Part shown: positions 44,475 through 53,613 of the stretch, piece after piece
Layout of the letters: each line of letters opens with the position of its first letter
How positions within the stretch are numbered: position 1 is the first letter of the stretch
Assembly (NCBI RefSeq): GCF_040932435.1
Contig: NZ_JBFQGA010000001.1
Span: forward strand, 434,001-498,000
Origin: Kluyvera sp040932435
GTDB taxonomy: Bacteria > Pseudomonadota > Gammaproteobacteria > Enterobacterales > Enterobacteriaceae
Direction of reading: 5' to 3'
Length of the DNA: 64,000 bases
The notes under the pieces: generated by a model
Told to the model about the DNA's origin: nothing
The model's input: only the letters and a program-made list of their open reading frames with translations
The model's database searches: none
Translations under genes and position numbers: made by a program

Positions 44475-44504
44475 CCCCCCGGAGCTGTTAGCCGGGGGTT
44501 TTCG
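44475..44504 (+). terminator. Terminator of kdgM copy 2
   Basis: CCCCCGG, AGCTGTTAG, CCGGGGG, TTTTCG; 26 bp behind the stop. Confidence 0.75.
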
Positions 44505-44555
44505 TTTATTTGGGGAGCGGAATATAGATGCTGAAATAAAAAATGGCACAGTTAT

Positions 44556-44651
44556 CCCCTCTCCCCTGCGGGGAGAGGGCTAGGGTGAGGGGAATACAAG
44601 CACCGAGTTAAACCCTCACCCCAACCCTCTCCCTTAAAAAGGGAGAGGGGG
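44556..44651. repeat. Inverted CCCTCACCC/CCCTCTCCC repeat element
   Basis: CCCCTCTCCCCTGCGGGG and AGAGGGCTAGGGTGAGGGG face CCCTCACCCCAACCCTCTCC and AAAGGGAGAGGGGG across a short spacer. The two halves are mirror copies of one family; another copy lies at 49855. The whole can fold into long stems between kdgM and ogl. Confidence 0.75.
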
Positions 44652-44692
44652 ACAGATCGAGCCTCGTTTATTTCAGTATCAATATTGCAGAT

Positions 44693-44719
44693 AAAAAAAG
44701 GCCCTCCATAAAGGAGGGC
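44693..44719 (-). terminator. Terminator of ogl copy 1
   Basis: GCCCTCC, ATAAA, GGAGGGC, read on the minus strand into a run of seven T's. Confidence 0.85.
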
Positions 44720-44753
44720 AAGGCCAGTTACAGAAACACAAACTCAGAATGAC

Positions 44754-45929
44754 TTATGCTTTCATTAACACGCGTTCGGTTGGCAGTTTGGCGATATACA
44801 GCGCCGGTTTGCCGTCTTTGTCAGAGCTAAACAGCACCGCGCTATCGTCTGGGGTAAAGGACGGATGCGGGTGGGTTACCTGACGGCTGTTTTGTACTGT
44901 TGCCCACGAGGTATCGTGGCGGGCAACGCGGAAATAAGCCTGCTTGGCAACGTCGAACGCATACAGATACGGATCGTTGTCGATGGTGTAGCCGCTGGTG
45001 TCCTTCACGTCTACCGGGGTACCGGAACCATCGCCGACCAGCAGGGTGCCGTCAAAGTTGCTCATCAGGTGTGAACACGCAGGCATCTGCATCAGCGCTT
45101 CGTTGATGTTGGTGTCCGGGTTGAAGCGGTAAATGGTGCGACCCTGTTTGCCTTTCAGGTAAGAAACGTAAACCAGCGCGGAACCATTCGGTACCCAGAA
45201 TTCGTGGGTGCAGCTTTCGCCTTCCGCGTGTTCTTTCACTTTACGCACGTTGCTGCCATCTTCGTTGACCAGCCACATGCGCGCATCGACCAAGTCATGC
45301 GGCCCTTCGTGACAGAAGGCAACGGTGTTGTCATCAAACGGACGATAAATTGGGTGGCCGAGCCAGTTTTTCTCTTCGTGGATCACCGCACTTTCGCCGG
45401 TTTTCAGATCAACGCGCAGCAGACGGCAGTGTGGGCCTTTGTGGAAGAAGTCGTGGAACAACTGCCAGTCGTTCAGCGGCGTCCAGTCGCTTTTGGCAAT
45501 CTCAATGCCAACCAGCTTGGTGCAGTCGCTGTTAGATACCCAAGTACCGTAGCCGACCCAATCGTCCGGCACGCGGTAAACTTCACGCTCGGCCAGTGTT
45601 TTCAGGTTAACTTCCAGCAGGGTACGGTCGTTCTTCACGTAATAGAGAGATTTATCATCAGGAGAGAGGAAGCCACCAAAGGTGTTGTCGCCAGCGCCTT
45701 CGGTCAACTGGACCGCTTCGGCATTCGCTACATCCAGCAAATAGTAGTTCCAATGGCCATCGAACTCACCGGCGAATAACAGATGGCTGCCATCGTTAAA
45801 GAAGCACTTCTGATAGAAATAGTTACGATGACACGTTACTTCTGGTGGAGTTAAGCGGGTGACTTCCGCGCCAGTGTCCGGGTCGCGGCTGACCTCGTAG
45901 TTCAATTTTACCCGCATGCCTTTAGCCAT
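44754..45929 (-). CDS. ogl: Oligogalacturonide lyase Ogl, copy 1
   Basis: A 391-residue cytoplasmic enzyme of polysaccharide lyase family 22, a seven-blade beta-propeller. Its signature blocks are CHRNYFYQKCF, AGDNTFGGFLS and the metal-site motif VTHPHPSF near the C-terminus. It cleaves digalacturonate and its unsaturated form to give 5-keto-4-deoxyuronate precursors. AAGGAG precedes the ATG. It is divergent from kduI with a KdgR box at 46019. The paralog at 49976 is about 15 residues shorter. Confidence 0.93.
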   Translation of the reverse strand: MAKGMRVKLNYEVSRDPDTGAEVTRLTPPEVTCHRNYFYQKCFFNDGSHLLFAGEFDGHWNYYLLDVANAEAVQLTEGAGDNTFGGFLSPDDKSLYYVKNDRTLLEVNLKTLAEREVYRVPDDWVGYGTWVSNSDCTKLVGIEIAKSDWTPLNDWQLFHDFFHKGPHCRLLRVDLKTGESAVIHEEKNWLGHPIYRPFDDNTVAFCHEGPHDLVDARMWLVNEDGSNVRKVKEHAEGESCTHEFWVPNGSALVYVSYLKGKQGRTIYRFNPDTNINEALMQMPACSHLMSNFDGTLLVGDGSGTPVDVKDTSGYTIDNDPYLYAFDVAKQAYFRVARHDTSWATVQNSRQVTHPHPSFTPDDSAVLFSSDKDGKPALYIAKLPTERVLMKA

Positions 45930-46018
45930 GATTCTCTCCTTATACTCCAGCGGTCGCGTGGCCTATCATCCCCGCCAGCCGATGTGATGTTATTTTAAAA
46001 ATCTGGTATTAATTTATC

Positions 46019-46034
46019 AAAACGTCGTTTCATT
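46019..46034. promoter_or_regulatory. KdgR box before ogl
   Basis: AAAACGTCGTTTCATT; its first 13 bases match RAAAYRNYRTTTY at every position. It lies 90 bp before the ogl start. Confidence 0.8.
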
Positions 46035-46275
46035 GTTTGTGATGCCTGACGCAATTTATACGAAAAATCGTGATTTGTGCGACTTTTTTGAGTAGGGATG
46101 TTAACGCTTATCAAGGCGGTCTTTGTTTTCGCGACCTTATTTACCTCTTTCAGGTTAGTTTTTAAAGATAAACGTAACCAGATGAATAATATTATTTTTT
46201 TAGTTTTTATGTGACGTTATTGGCGACGTATTCGTGATCCCTTTTGCATTTTTGATATTAATACACAGAAAAAAT

Positions 46276-46291
46276 GAAACGATGTTTTATT
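46276..46291. promoter_or_regulatory. KdgR box before kduI
   Basis: GAAACGATGTTTTATT; the 13-nt core matches RAAAYRNYRTTTY fully. It lies 108 bp before the kduI GTG. Confidence 0.8.
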
Positions 46292-46398
46292 TGCAATTGA
46301 AAACCCATTTCATCAGGGATAAGATGTTGGCATAAACAAAGCGGAATGGAGTTTTGTTTCTGCTGATAGGTTAAGACCACATTCTCCTGGAGGTTTAG

Positions 46399-47235
46399 GT
46401 GGAAGTTAGACAAAGCATTCACAGCGCACATGCCAAGACGCTGGATACACAAGGGCTTCGCGACGAGTTTTTAGTTGAGCAGGTTTTCGTCGCTGACGAG
46501 TACACCATGGTCTACAGCCACATCGATCGCATTATTGTTGGCGGCATCATGCCGGTTGCCAAAACAGTCTCCGTGGGCGGTGAGGTCGGTAAACAGTTGG
46601 GCGTGAGCTTCTTCTTGGAGCGCCGCGAGCTGGGCGTCATCAACATCGGCGGCGCAGGTACTATCACCGTTGACGGTCAGTGCTACGAAATCGGCCACCG
46701 CGATGCGCTGTACGTTGGTAAAGGGGCTAAAGAAGTGGTTTTCGCCAGCGTAGACGCGGCGAAACCGGCCAAGTTTTACTACAACTGCGCACCGGCCCAC
46801 ATGACTTACCCAACCAAAAAAGTTACGCCAGCAGATGTCGCGCCAGTGACGCTGGGCGATGACCTCACCAGCAACCGTCGTACCATCAACAAATATTTCG
46901 TTCCGGATGTTCTGGAAACCTGCCAGCTCAGCATGGGGCTGACCGAACTGGCTCCAGGCAACCTGTGGAACACCATGCCGTGCCACACCCACGAGCGCCG
47001 CATGGAGGTCTATTTCTATTTCAATATGGATGAAGACAGCTGCGTGTTCCACATGATGGGGCAGCCGCAGGAAACTCGTCATATTGTCATGCACAACGAA
47101 CAGGCGGTGATTTCACCGAGCTGGTCAATCCATTCAGGTGTCGGTACTAAAGCGTATACCTTCATCTGGGGGATGGTAGGTGAGAACCAGGTCTTTGATG
47201 ACATGGATCATGTTGCAGTGAAGGATCTGCGCTAG
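46399..47235 (+). CDS. kduI: 5-keto-4-deoxyuronate isomerase KduI
   Basis: A 278-residue cupin-type enzyme, same length as E. coli KduI and nearly identical in pattern (VRQSIHSAHAKTLDTQGLR..., MPCHTHERRMEVYFYF with the metal-binding His residues). It converts 5-keto-4-deoxyuronate (DKI) to 2,5-diketo-3-deoxygluconate. It starts with GTG at 46399, behind GGAGG; E. coli has ATG-GAT here. kduD follows after 63 bp. Confidence 0.95.
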   Translation: MEVRQSIHSAHAKTLDTQGLRDEFLVEQVFVADEYTMVYSHIDRIIVGGIMPVAKTVSVGGEVGKQLGVSFFLERRELGVINIGGAGTITVDGQCYEIGHRDALYVGKGAKEVVFASVDAAKPAKFYYNCAPAHMTYPTKKVTPADVAPVTLGDDLTSNRRTINKYFVPDVLETCQLSMGLTELAPGNLWNTMPCHTHERRMEVYFYFNMDEDSCVFHMMGQPQETRHIVMHNEQAVISPSWSIHSGVGTKAYTFIWGMVGENQVFDDMDHVAVKDLR

Positions 47236-47298
47236 TCGCGGACAGCATTAGTAAAACAATGCCTGTTCGTGACAGGCGCTAACGATAAGGAATAAAAA

Positions 47299-48060
47299 AT
47301 GATTTTGGATTCATTCTCTCTGCAGGGCAAAGTTGCCGTCGTCACGGGTTGTGATACCGGTCTGGGTCAGGGTATGGCGCTGGGCCTGGCGGAAGCCGGC
47401 TGTGACATCGTCGGTATCAACATTGTTGAACCTACAGAAACCATCGAGCGCGTGACCGCGCTGGGCCGTCGCTTCCTGAGTCTGACCGCTGACCTGCGCC
47501 AGATTGACGGTATTCCTGCACTGCTGGAGCGTGCGGTAGCCGAGTTCGGCCATATCGATATTCTGGTTAACAACGCCGGTCTTATCCGTCGTGAAGACGC
47601 TATCGACTTCAGCGAAAAAGACTGGGACGACGTCATGAACCTGAACATCAAAAGCGTGTTCTTCATGTCCCAGGCTGCAGCTAAGCACTTCATTGCGCAG
47701 GGCAAAGGCGGCAAAATCATCAACATCGCGTCCATGCTCTCCTTCCAGGGCGGCATCCGCGTGCCGTCTTACACCGCATCAAAAAGCGGCGTAATGGGCG
47801 TGACCCGTCTGATGGCGAACGAGTGGGCGCAGCACGGTATCAACGTGAACGCGATTGCACCGGGCTACATGGCGACCAACAACACCCAGCAGCTGCGTGC
47901 TGATGAAGAACGTAGCGCGGCGATCCTTGAGCGTATCCCGGCGGGTCGTTGGGGTCTGCCAAGCGATCTGATGGGGCCGATTGTGTTCTTGGCATCTCCG
48001 GCGTCTGACTACATCAACGGCTATACCGTTGCTGTTGACGGCGGCTGGCTGGCTCGCTAA
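47299..48060 (+). CDS. kduD: 2-deoxy-D-gluconate 3-dehydrogenase KduD
   Basis: A 253-residue short-chain dehydrogenase matching E. coli KduD. The NAD site TGCDTGLGQG is near residue 16 and the catalytic YTASK near residue 155. It reduces 2,5-diketo-3-deoxygluconate to KDG in the pectin pathway. AAGGA precedes the ATG. A strong terminator follows the stop. Confidence 0.95.
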   Translation: MILDSFSLQGKVAVVTGCDTGLGQGMALGLAEAGCDIVGINIVEPTETIERVTALGRRFLSLTADLRQIDGIPALLERAVAEFGHIDILVNNAGLIRREDAIDFSEKDWDDVMNLNIKSVFFMSQAAAKHFIAQGKGGKIINIASMLSFQGGIRVPSYTASKSGVMGVTRLMANEWAQHGINVNAIAPGYMATNNTQQLRADEERSAAILERIPAGRWGLPSDLMGPIVFLASPASDYINGYTVAVDGGWLAR

Positions 48061-48078
48061 GACTGCATTCGCCATGTG

Positions 48079-48105
48079 AAAAAACCTGCTTCGGCAGGTT
48101 TTTTT
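48079..48105 (+). terminator. Terminator of kduID
   Basis: AAAAACCTGC, TTCG, GCAGGTTTTTTT: a classic tetraloop rho-independent terminator. Confidence 0.92.
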
Positions 48106-48123
48106 GTGCCCGTCGTTTGGGAA

Positions 48124-48177
48124 TTGCCGGATGGCGCTCGCACAATGTAGGCCGGATAAGCGGAGCGCCATCCGGCG
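48124..48177. repeat. REP/BIME-type repeat
   Basis: TTGCCGGATGGCGCTCGC and GTAGGCCGGATAAGCGGAGC with GCCATCCGGCGGG, two facing units between kduD and araE. Confidence 0.85.
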
Positions 48178-48335
48178 GGGAAATATGGAGATCGTCCATA
48201 TGCATATGCAAAGATAATCCATGCTAATCCTCACGTAGCGAAATAGTCACGACTGTATTAAAGGGTTTTTTGGTACTGTGCAACGCCGCATTGCTTATCC
48301 AGAAAGTAAAATGTCCATCACAAAACCGAACCAGG

Positions 48336-48373
48336 CAGCAATAAAATCCATATTTTTGGCTTTTCCTGCCTGA
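48336..48373 (+). promoter_or_regulatory. AraC I1-I2-like operator and araE promoter
   Basis: CAGCAATAAAATCCATA (48336-48352) fits the AraC half-site TAGC-N7-TCCATA with one mismatch. A weaker half-site, TGGC-N7-GCCTGA, follows at 48357-48373, exactly 21 bp on, and overlaps a CTGACA -35-like hexamer, as I2 does at araBAD. TCACA at 48318 may be half of a CRP site. Arabinose-dependent activation by AraC is inferred. Confidence 0.7.
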
Positions 48374-48433
48374 CACTTCTATTCATCAGTCTTTTACCTT
48401 GTAGGCACGTTTTACTCTGTCTGGCAGGAAATT

Positions 48434-49852
48434 ATGACTTCAATCAGTAACGATCCTTCGCTCATGCCACGCACCCTGCGCGATACCCGCCGTATGAACC
48501 AGTTTGTGTCGGTCGCCGCCGCGGTGGCCGGATTACTTTTTGGTTTGGATATTGGGGTGATAGCGGGCGCACTGCCTTTTATTACCGATCACTTTGTTTT
48601 AACCAGCCGCCTGCAGGAGTGGGTGGTGAGCAGCATGATGCTTGGTGCCGCTCTTGGCGCGCTGTTTAACGGCTGGCTGTCGTTCCGCTTGGGGCGAAAA
48701 TATAGCCTGATGGTGGGCGCTATACTCTTCGTTGCCGGTTCGCTGGGCTCGGCGTTCGCCGCAAGCGTTGAAATGCTGCTGGTCGCAAGGGTGATTCTAG
48801 GCGTTGCCGTCGGCATTGCTTCCTACACCGCGCCGCTTTATCTGTCTGAAATGGCGAGCGAAAACGTGCGCGGAAAGATGATCAGCATGTACCAACTGAT
48901 GGTGACGTTGGGCATCGTAATGGCGTTTCTTTCCGACACGGCGTTTAGTTACAGCGGCAACTGGCGCGCGATGCTTGGTGTGCTGGCGCTTCCGGCCGTA
49001 CTGCTGATGATTCTGGTTATCTTCCTGCCAAACAGCCCGCGCTGGCTGGCGGAGAAGGGTCGCCATGTTGAAGCCGAAGAAGTGCTGCGGATGCTGCGTG
49101 ATACCTCAGAGAAGGCGCGCGACGAGCTTAACGAAATACGCGAAAGTCTCAAACTTAAACAGGGCGGCTGGGCGCTGTTTAAGGTCAACCGCAACGTGCG
49201 AAGAGCGGTGTTCCTTGGCATGTTGCTGCAGGCTATGCAGCAGTTTACCGGCATGAATATCATCATGTACTACGCCCCGCGCATCTTTAAAATGGCCGGT
49301 TTTACTACCACCGAACAGCAGATGATCGCCACGCTGGTGGTGGGGCTGACCTTCATGTTTGCCACCTTTATTGCGGTGTTTACCGTCGATAAAGCAGGGC
49401 GCAAACCGGCGCTGAAAATTGGCTTTACGGTGATGGCGCTAGGGACGTTAGTGCTGGGCTATTGCCTGATGCAGTTTGATAACGGCACCGCCTCAAGCGG
49501 GCTTTCCTGGCTGTCGGTTGGCATGACGATGATGTGCATTGCTGGTTATGCGATGAGCGCAGCGCCCGTGGTGTGGATCTTGTGTTCGGAGATTCAACCG
49601 CTGAAATGCCGGGATTTCGGTATTACCTGTTCGACGACCACCAACTGGGTATCGAACATGATTATCGGCGCGACCTTCCTGACCCTGCTGGATTCTATTG
49701 GTGCGGCGGGAACGTTCTGGTTGTACACCGCGCTGAACGTGGCCTTTATTGGCGTGACGTTCTGGCTGATTCCGGAAACCAAAGGCGTGACGCTGGAACA
49801 TATCGAACGCAAACTGATGAAAGGGGAGAAATTGCGGGATATCGGTGTCTGA
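48434..49852 (+). CDS. araE: Arabinose:H+ symporter AraE
   Basis: A 472-residue major facilitator protein with 12 helices, same length as E. coli AraE and close to identical in pattern (RRMNQFVSVAAAVAGLLFGLDIGVIAGALPF, PETKGVTLEHIERKLM). Sugar-porter motifs include RxGRK in loop 2-3 and the final PETKG. It imports L-arabinose with protons. AGGAA lies five bases before the ATG. In E. coli it sits next to ygeA; here the ogl-tog-kdgF genes lie between. Confidence 0.95.
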   Translation: MTSISNDPSLMPRTLRDTRRMNQFVSVAAAVAGLLFGLDIGVIAGALPFITDHFVLTSRLQEWVVSSMMLGAALGALFNGWLSFRLGRKYSLMVGAILFVAGSLGSAFAASVEMLLVARVILGVAVGIASYTAPLYLSEMASENVRGKMISMYQLMVTLGIVMAFLSDTAFSYSGNWRAMLGVLALPAVLLMILVIFLPNSPRWLAEKGRHVEAEEVLRMLRDTSEKARDELNEIRESLKLKQGGWALFKVNRNVRRAVFLGMLLQAMQQFTGMNIIMYYAPRIFKMAGFTTTEQQMIATLVVGLTFMFATFIAVFTVDKAGRKPALKIGFTVMALGTLVLGYCLMQFDNGTASSGLSWLSVGMTMMCIAGYAMSAAPVVWILCSEIQPLKCRDFGITCSTTTNWVSNMIIGATFLTLLDSIGAAGTFWLYTALNVAFIGVTFWLIPETKGVTLEHIERKLMKGEKLRDIGV

Positions 49853-49854
49853 TT

Positions 49855-49975
49855 TTCCCCTCACCCTAACCCTCTCCCCGTGGGGGAGAGGGGACCGCCA
49901 GGTGCGATAATGAAGCAATGAATTCAACCATTATCTCGGGTTGCTTTTCTCCCTCTCCCTTTCAGGGTGAGGGTG
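49855..49975. repeat. Inverted CCCTCACCC/CCCTCTCCC repeat, second copy
   Basis: CCCCTCACCCTAACCCTCTC and its stem partner GTGGGGGAGAGGGG are followed, across about 55 bp, by CTCCCTCTCCCTTTCAGGGTGAGGG. It has the same building blocks as 44556-44651 and lies between the convergent araE and ogl copy 2. Confidence 0.7.
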
Positions 49976-51103
49976 TCAGAGCGCACATAAATACAGCGCA
50001 GGCATCCCCTCCGCGTCCGAGGTATACAGCACCCACTTACCGTCCGGCGAAAACGACGGATGTGGATGCGTCACCTGGCGGTCGCCATCGAGGACTTTCC
50101 AACTGCTGTTGTGCTGGCAAATCGCTTTCTTTTCGCCGGTTTTCAGACAGAACACCCAGATAAACGGATCGTTCAGGCTAATATCGCCGGTGTTATGCGG
50201 AGAACCGTCACCGACAACCAGCGAACCGTCGTGGTTGCTCATCAGGTGCGAGCAGGGCGGGATCTCCATCAGCTGACGGTTTTCCAGCGTTGCAGGATCG
50301 GCGCTGTAGAGATAGCGGTGCGGGTTATTCTCCTGGTGGGCGACGTAGTAAAGCGCAGAACCATCCGGCACCCAAAATTCATGGGTAAAGCTTTCTCCTG
50401 GCTGCTGCTGACGCACGCAGCGCAGGTTGCTGCCGTCGGCATTAATTAGCCACATGCGAGCGTCGATTTCATCGCGCGGGCCTTCGTGGCAAAACGCCAC
50501 TGTGCTATCGTCGAAAGGCCGGTAGATAGGGTGCCCCAGCCAGCGCTTTTCCTGCAAAATGGTGCGCTGTTCGCCAGTTTTTAGATCGATATTGATTAAG
50601 CGGCATTCCGGGTTGGTAAAGTAGAATGCACGGAATTTCGACCAGTCGGTCAGCGGCTGCCAGTCGCTTTTTTTAATCTCAATACCAACTAACTTTGTGC
50701 AGTCGGAATTCGCCACCCAGGTGCCGTAGGCAACCCACTCGTCATCCACCTCATAGACCACGTGCTCTTCCAGCGTGGCGAGGTCGACGCGTCTAAGCTG
50801 GCGGGTATCTTTTACATACCATAGCGATTGGTCGTCGTCGGACAGAAAACCGCCGAAGGTATTATCCCCAGCGCCATCCGTTAGCTGCGTCGCCTGCTGC
50901 GCGGCGATATCCAGCAAGTAGTAGTTCCAGTGCCCCTCGAACGCGCCACCAAAAATTAGCTTGCCGCCATCGCGGGTAAAGCATTTTTGGTAGAAGTAGT
51001 TTCGGTGGCAAATAATGTGTGGTGGCGTCATCCGGATCACCTCGTGACCGGTTTCGCTGTCTTTCTGTTGGCGGAAATTCAGCGGGATGATTTTGCCTTT
51101 CAT
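49976..51103 (-). CDS. ogl: Oligogalacturonide lyase Ogl, copy 2
   Basis: A 375-residue PL22 enzyme, paralogous to the one at 44754: the same CHRNYFYQKCF, AGDNTFGGFLS, TKLVGIEI and VTHPHPSF blocks are present, with changes between them. It probably also cleaves small oligogalacturonides in the cytoplasm, perhaps with another chain-length or methylation preference. The start at 51103 is set by AAGGAG seven bases upstream. It is the last gene behind togMNAB, separated by a terminator-like hairpin. Confidence 0.9.
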   Translation of the reverse strand: MKGKIIPLNFRQQKDSETGHEVIRMTPPHIICHRNYFYQKCFTRDGGKLIFGGAFEGHWNYYLLDIAAQQATQLTDGAGDNTFGGFLSDDDQSLWYVKDTRQLRRVDLATLEEHVVYEVDDEWVAYGTWVANSDCTKLVGIEIKKSDWQPLTDWSKFRAFYFTNPECRLINIDLKTGEQRTILQEKRWLGHPIYRPFDDSTVAFCHEGPRDEIDARMWLINADGSNLRCVRQQQPGESFTHEFWVPDGSALYYVAHQENNPHRYLYSADPATLENRQLMEIPPCSHLMSNHDGSLVVGDGSPHNTGDISLNDPFIWVFCLKTGEKKAICQHNSSWKVLDGDRQVTHPHPSFSPDGKWVLYTSDAEGMPALYLCAL

Positions 51104-51120
51104 GTGCACTCTCCTTGAAT

Positions 51121-51156
51121 AAAAAAATACCCCGCAACCGGAAGTTGCAGGGTATT
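51121..51156 (-). terminator. Terminator-like hairpin between togB and ogl copy 2
   Basis: On the minus strand AATACCCTGCAAC pairs with GTTGCGGGGTATT around TTCC and is followed by a T-run. It should reduce transcription from the tog genes into ogl. Confidence 0.82.
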
Positions 51157-51172
51157 AACGCATAAACAGCAG

Positions 51173-52459
51173 TTAGCGCATGGCGCGACGCAGGATACGT
51201 TCGCCCTGGCGTTCGAAGTCAGCCGCCGCTTCTTCAACGGTTTTCTGACCGTAGTCGATGTACTGCAGAGTGGTACCGAACTGAGCCACGATCTGTGGAT
51301 CGTCAAAGTACGGAGATACGCTCAGTTTAGCTGGCAGAGACTGCGCCAGACGCAGGCCGGATACTGACGGATCGTCTTCTTTCAGGATGCCGTCTTCGGT
51401 CAGGAATTTCACCCCAGCCTTGCTCAGCGGCACGCCGCGCTCAAGCCCTAAGGTATCCACGCCTTCTTTGCTGTTCAGCAGGAAGTTGATAACTTTTGCT
51501 GCCGCTTCTGGGTTCTTGGTCGATTTGCCGATAGACAGCATCTGCGCTGGTTTGAAGAACAGACCCGCGTCGGTAGCGCCCGGCAGCATTGGATAGCTAC
51601 CCAATTCCAGTTTAGCCGGTGGCTTCAGGTTGTCGGAGTACTTGTTAATGGTGGAGTTCCACATGTAAGTACCGCCCCATTCGCCCTGGATCCACGGCTT
51701 CATTTCGTACATGTTGCTCTTACCAAATGACGCATAGTATTTGGTGTCCGGCATCACGTGGCTGTCGACCAGCTTTTTGTACATCTGGAAGAACTCAACC
51801 CACTGCGCTTTGCTGTAGGAGAATTTCTTGGTTTCCGTGTCGATAGCCGGGATGTTGTACTTCTGCGTCATGTACGAGTTCAGCAGCGCCAGCGTATCCT
51901 GGTGCTCAAGCACGACCGGGTAGTACTGCTTACCCAGTTTGCTCTCGAAGGTTTTACCCGCCGCCATCAAGTCATCCCAGGTTTTCGGGTAAGAGACACC
52001 CGCTTGCTTCCAGGTTTCATCGTTGAAATAGAACACGCGTGCGGTAACGGAAATTGGGATCCCGTTCAGCTTGCCGTTCACGGTGGTGGACTGCAGCTCT
52101 TTGGCATCAAACTGGCTTAAGTCGATAACGTCCTTCATTTTGTTCAGGTCGTAAAAACCGTCGCCGTTTTTAGAGAAAATCGGTAGCCAGTTCCAGTTGG
52201 TCTGCATCACGTCCGGCTCGGTGCCGCCGGCAATCTGGGTGGTCAGACGGGATAAATGGCCGTCCCAACCGGTGTATTCTGCTTTGACGTTAATGTCTGG
52301 GTTCTGCTTATGGAACTCTTCCAGCGCCTTCAGGGTCACCTGGTGGCGACCGTTACCGCCCCACCAGGACATGCGAAGGTCGACATCCTTTGCCATCGAT
52401 GGGAGGGCCGTGAGGCCCAGAGTGGCGGAGATTGCTGCGCTTAAAAGCACTTTTTTCAT
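51173..52459 (-). CDS. togB: Oligogalacturonide-binding protein TogB
   Basis: A 428-residue periplasmic binding protein of the sugar ABC family (MalE cluster) with a signal peptide ending in SMA near residue 23. VDLRMSWWGGNGRHQVTLKALEEFHKQNP is the start of the mature domain. It delivers oligogalacturonides to TogMN. The identification rests on the gene order togMNAB and the neighbouring pectin genes as well as on sequence. It lies 15 bp behind togA, which places it in the operon. Confidence 0.85.
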   Translation of the reverse strand: MKKVLLSAAISATLGLTALPSMAKDVDLRMSWWGGNGRHQVTLKALEEFHKQNPDINVKAEYTGWDGHLSRLTTQIAGGTEPDVMQTNWNWLPIFSKNGDGFYDLNKMKDVIDLSQFDAKELQSTTVNGKLNGIPISVTARVFYFNDETWKQAGVSYPKTWDDLMAAGKTFESKLGKQYYPVVLEHQDTLALLNSYMTQKYNIPAIDTETKKFSYSKAQWVEFFQMYKKLVDSHVMPDTKYYASFGKSNMYEMKPWIQGEWGGTYMWNSTINKYSDNLKPPAKLELGSYPMLPGATDAGLFFKPAQMLSIGKSTKNPEAAAKVINFLLNSKEGVDTLGLERGVPLSKAGVKFLTEDGILKEDDPSVSGLRLAQSLPAKLSVSPYFDDPQIVAQFGTTLQYIDYGQKTVEEAAADFERQGERILRRAMR

Positions 52460-52473
52460 TTTAATACTCCAGC

Positions 52474-53601
52474 TTAGATAGAGAGGTTCTGTTCAGTTTT
52501 AGCGTCAAAGATATGACATTTATCCATGTCAAACTTGAAATACACCTTGCGATGAAGACCCTTATCAATCATTGGTTTAGCTTCATCAGAAGGAATGCGT
52601 GCCGTCAGTTCGTAGTCGGCGACTTTCAGATAAACAAAGAACTCATGGCCCATGTTTTCCACGCGCACCATTTCACCGCTGCAACCGCCTTCGGCAAACG
52701 GCTCGTCGGAGAGCGACACGAATTCTGGACGGATGCCGTAGAACACGTCATCAGAACTGTGACCTTCCAGCTTCTGATGTAGCTTCTCGCCAAGCGGCAT
52801 AAATTCATCGCCGATGGTCAAGTTCCGATGACCGTCTTTGTTCACCATTTTGCTGGCGCGGATGTTCATTTCCGGCGCACCGATAAAGCCGGCAACGAAC
52901 ATGTTTTTAGGCTTGTGGTACAGGTTATCTGGGGTATCAACCTGCATGATATGGCCCAGCTTCATCACGCAGATGCGGTCACCCATGGTCATCGCTTCGG
53001 TCTGATCGTGGGTAACGTAAACGGTAGTCGCTGGTTTTCCGGATTTTTTCAGCTGCTTGTGCAGGTCAGAAATACGGATACGCATCGACGCACGCAGTTT
53101 GGCGTCGAGGTTCGACAGCGGTTCATCGAACAAGAACACGTCCGGCTTTTTCACAATCGCGCGGCCTACCGCCACACGCTGTGCCTGACCACCGGAGAGC
53201 TGACGCGGCAGGCGCTCCAGCAGTTCTTCCAGCTCAAGGATTTTCGCCGCTTCGTTAACCTGAGCGTCAATTTGCGCTTTCGGCATTTTGCTCAGCTTCA
53301 AGCCGAACGCCAGGTTCTCGCGAACCGTCATGTGCGGGTACAGCGCATAGTTCTGGAATACCATCGCAATCCCACGCTCTTTTGGCGCGAGGTTGTTAAC
53401 GATTTTCTCGCCGATGCGAACTTCACCGCCGCTGATGGTCTCCAGACCGGCCAGCATACGCAGGGTGGTGGACTTGGCGCAGCCTGATGGCCCGACAATC
53501 ACCATAAATTCCCCTTCAGCAATTTTCAGGTCGATACCATGTACCGCTTTGAAGCCGTTGGAGTACACTTTTTCCAGTTTGTTGAAAATAACTTCAGCCA
53601 T
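52474..53601 (-). CDS. togA: ABC transporter ATPase TogA
   Basis: A 375-residue MsmK/UgpC-type ATPase: Walker A GPSGCAKSTTLR (an Ala where Gly is common), signature LSGGQAQRVAVGRAI, Walker B VFLFDEPLSNLDAK, then the C-terminal TOBE/regulatory domain with FYGIRPEFVSL. It powers oligogalacturonide import. It is 12 bp behind togN. Confidence 0.88.
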   Translation of the reverse strand: MAEVIFNKLEKVYSNGFKAVHGIDLKIAEGEFMVIVGPSGCAKSTTLRMLAGLETISGGEVRIGEKIVNNLAPKERGIAMVFQNYALYPHMTVRENLAFGLKLSKMPKAQIDAQVNEAAKILELEELLERLPRQLSGGQAQRVAVGRAIVKKPDVFLFDEPLSNLDAKLRASMRIRISDLHKQLKKSGKPATTVYVTHDQTEAMTMGDRICVMKLGHIMQVDTPDNLYHKPKNMFVAGFIGAPEMNIRASKMVNKDGHRNLTIGDEFMPLGEKLHQKLEGHSSDDVFYGIRPEFVSLSDEPFAEGGCSGEMVRVENMGHEFFVYLKVADYELTARIPSDEAKPMIDKGLHRKVYFKFDMDKCHIFDAKTEQNLSI

Positions 53602-53613
53602 GATATATCCCTC

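Larger units (their letters stand above)
45930..46398. promoter_or_regulatory. ogl-kduI divergent control region
   Basis: No gene is present in 469 bp between divergent genes. Two KdgR boxes lie in it (entered separately). The middle is AT-rich, and CGTGATTTGTGCGAC near 46069 and TGTGACG near 46210 are weak CRP candidates. Confidence 0.5.

Noticed and set aside
45204..45779. 191-codon open frame antisense to ogl copy 1
   Set aside because: Shadow of the lyase gene in a well-conserved region.
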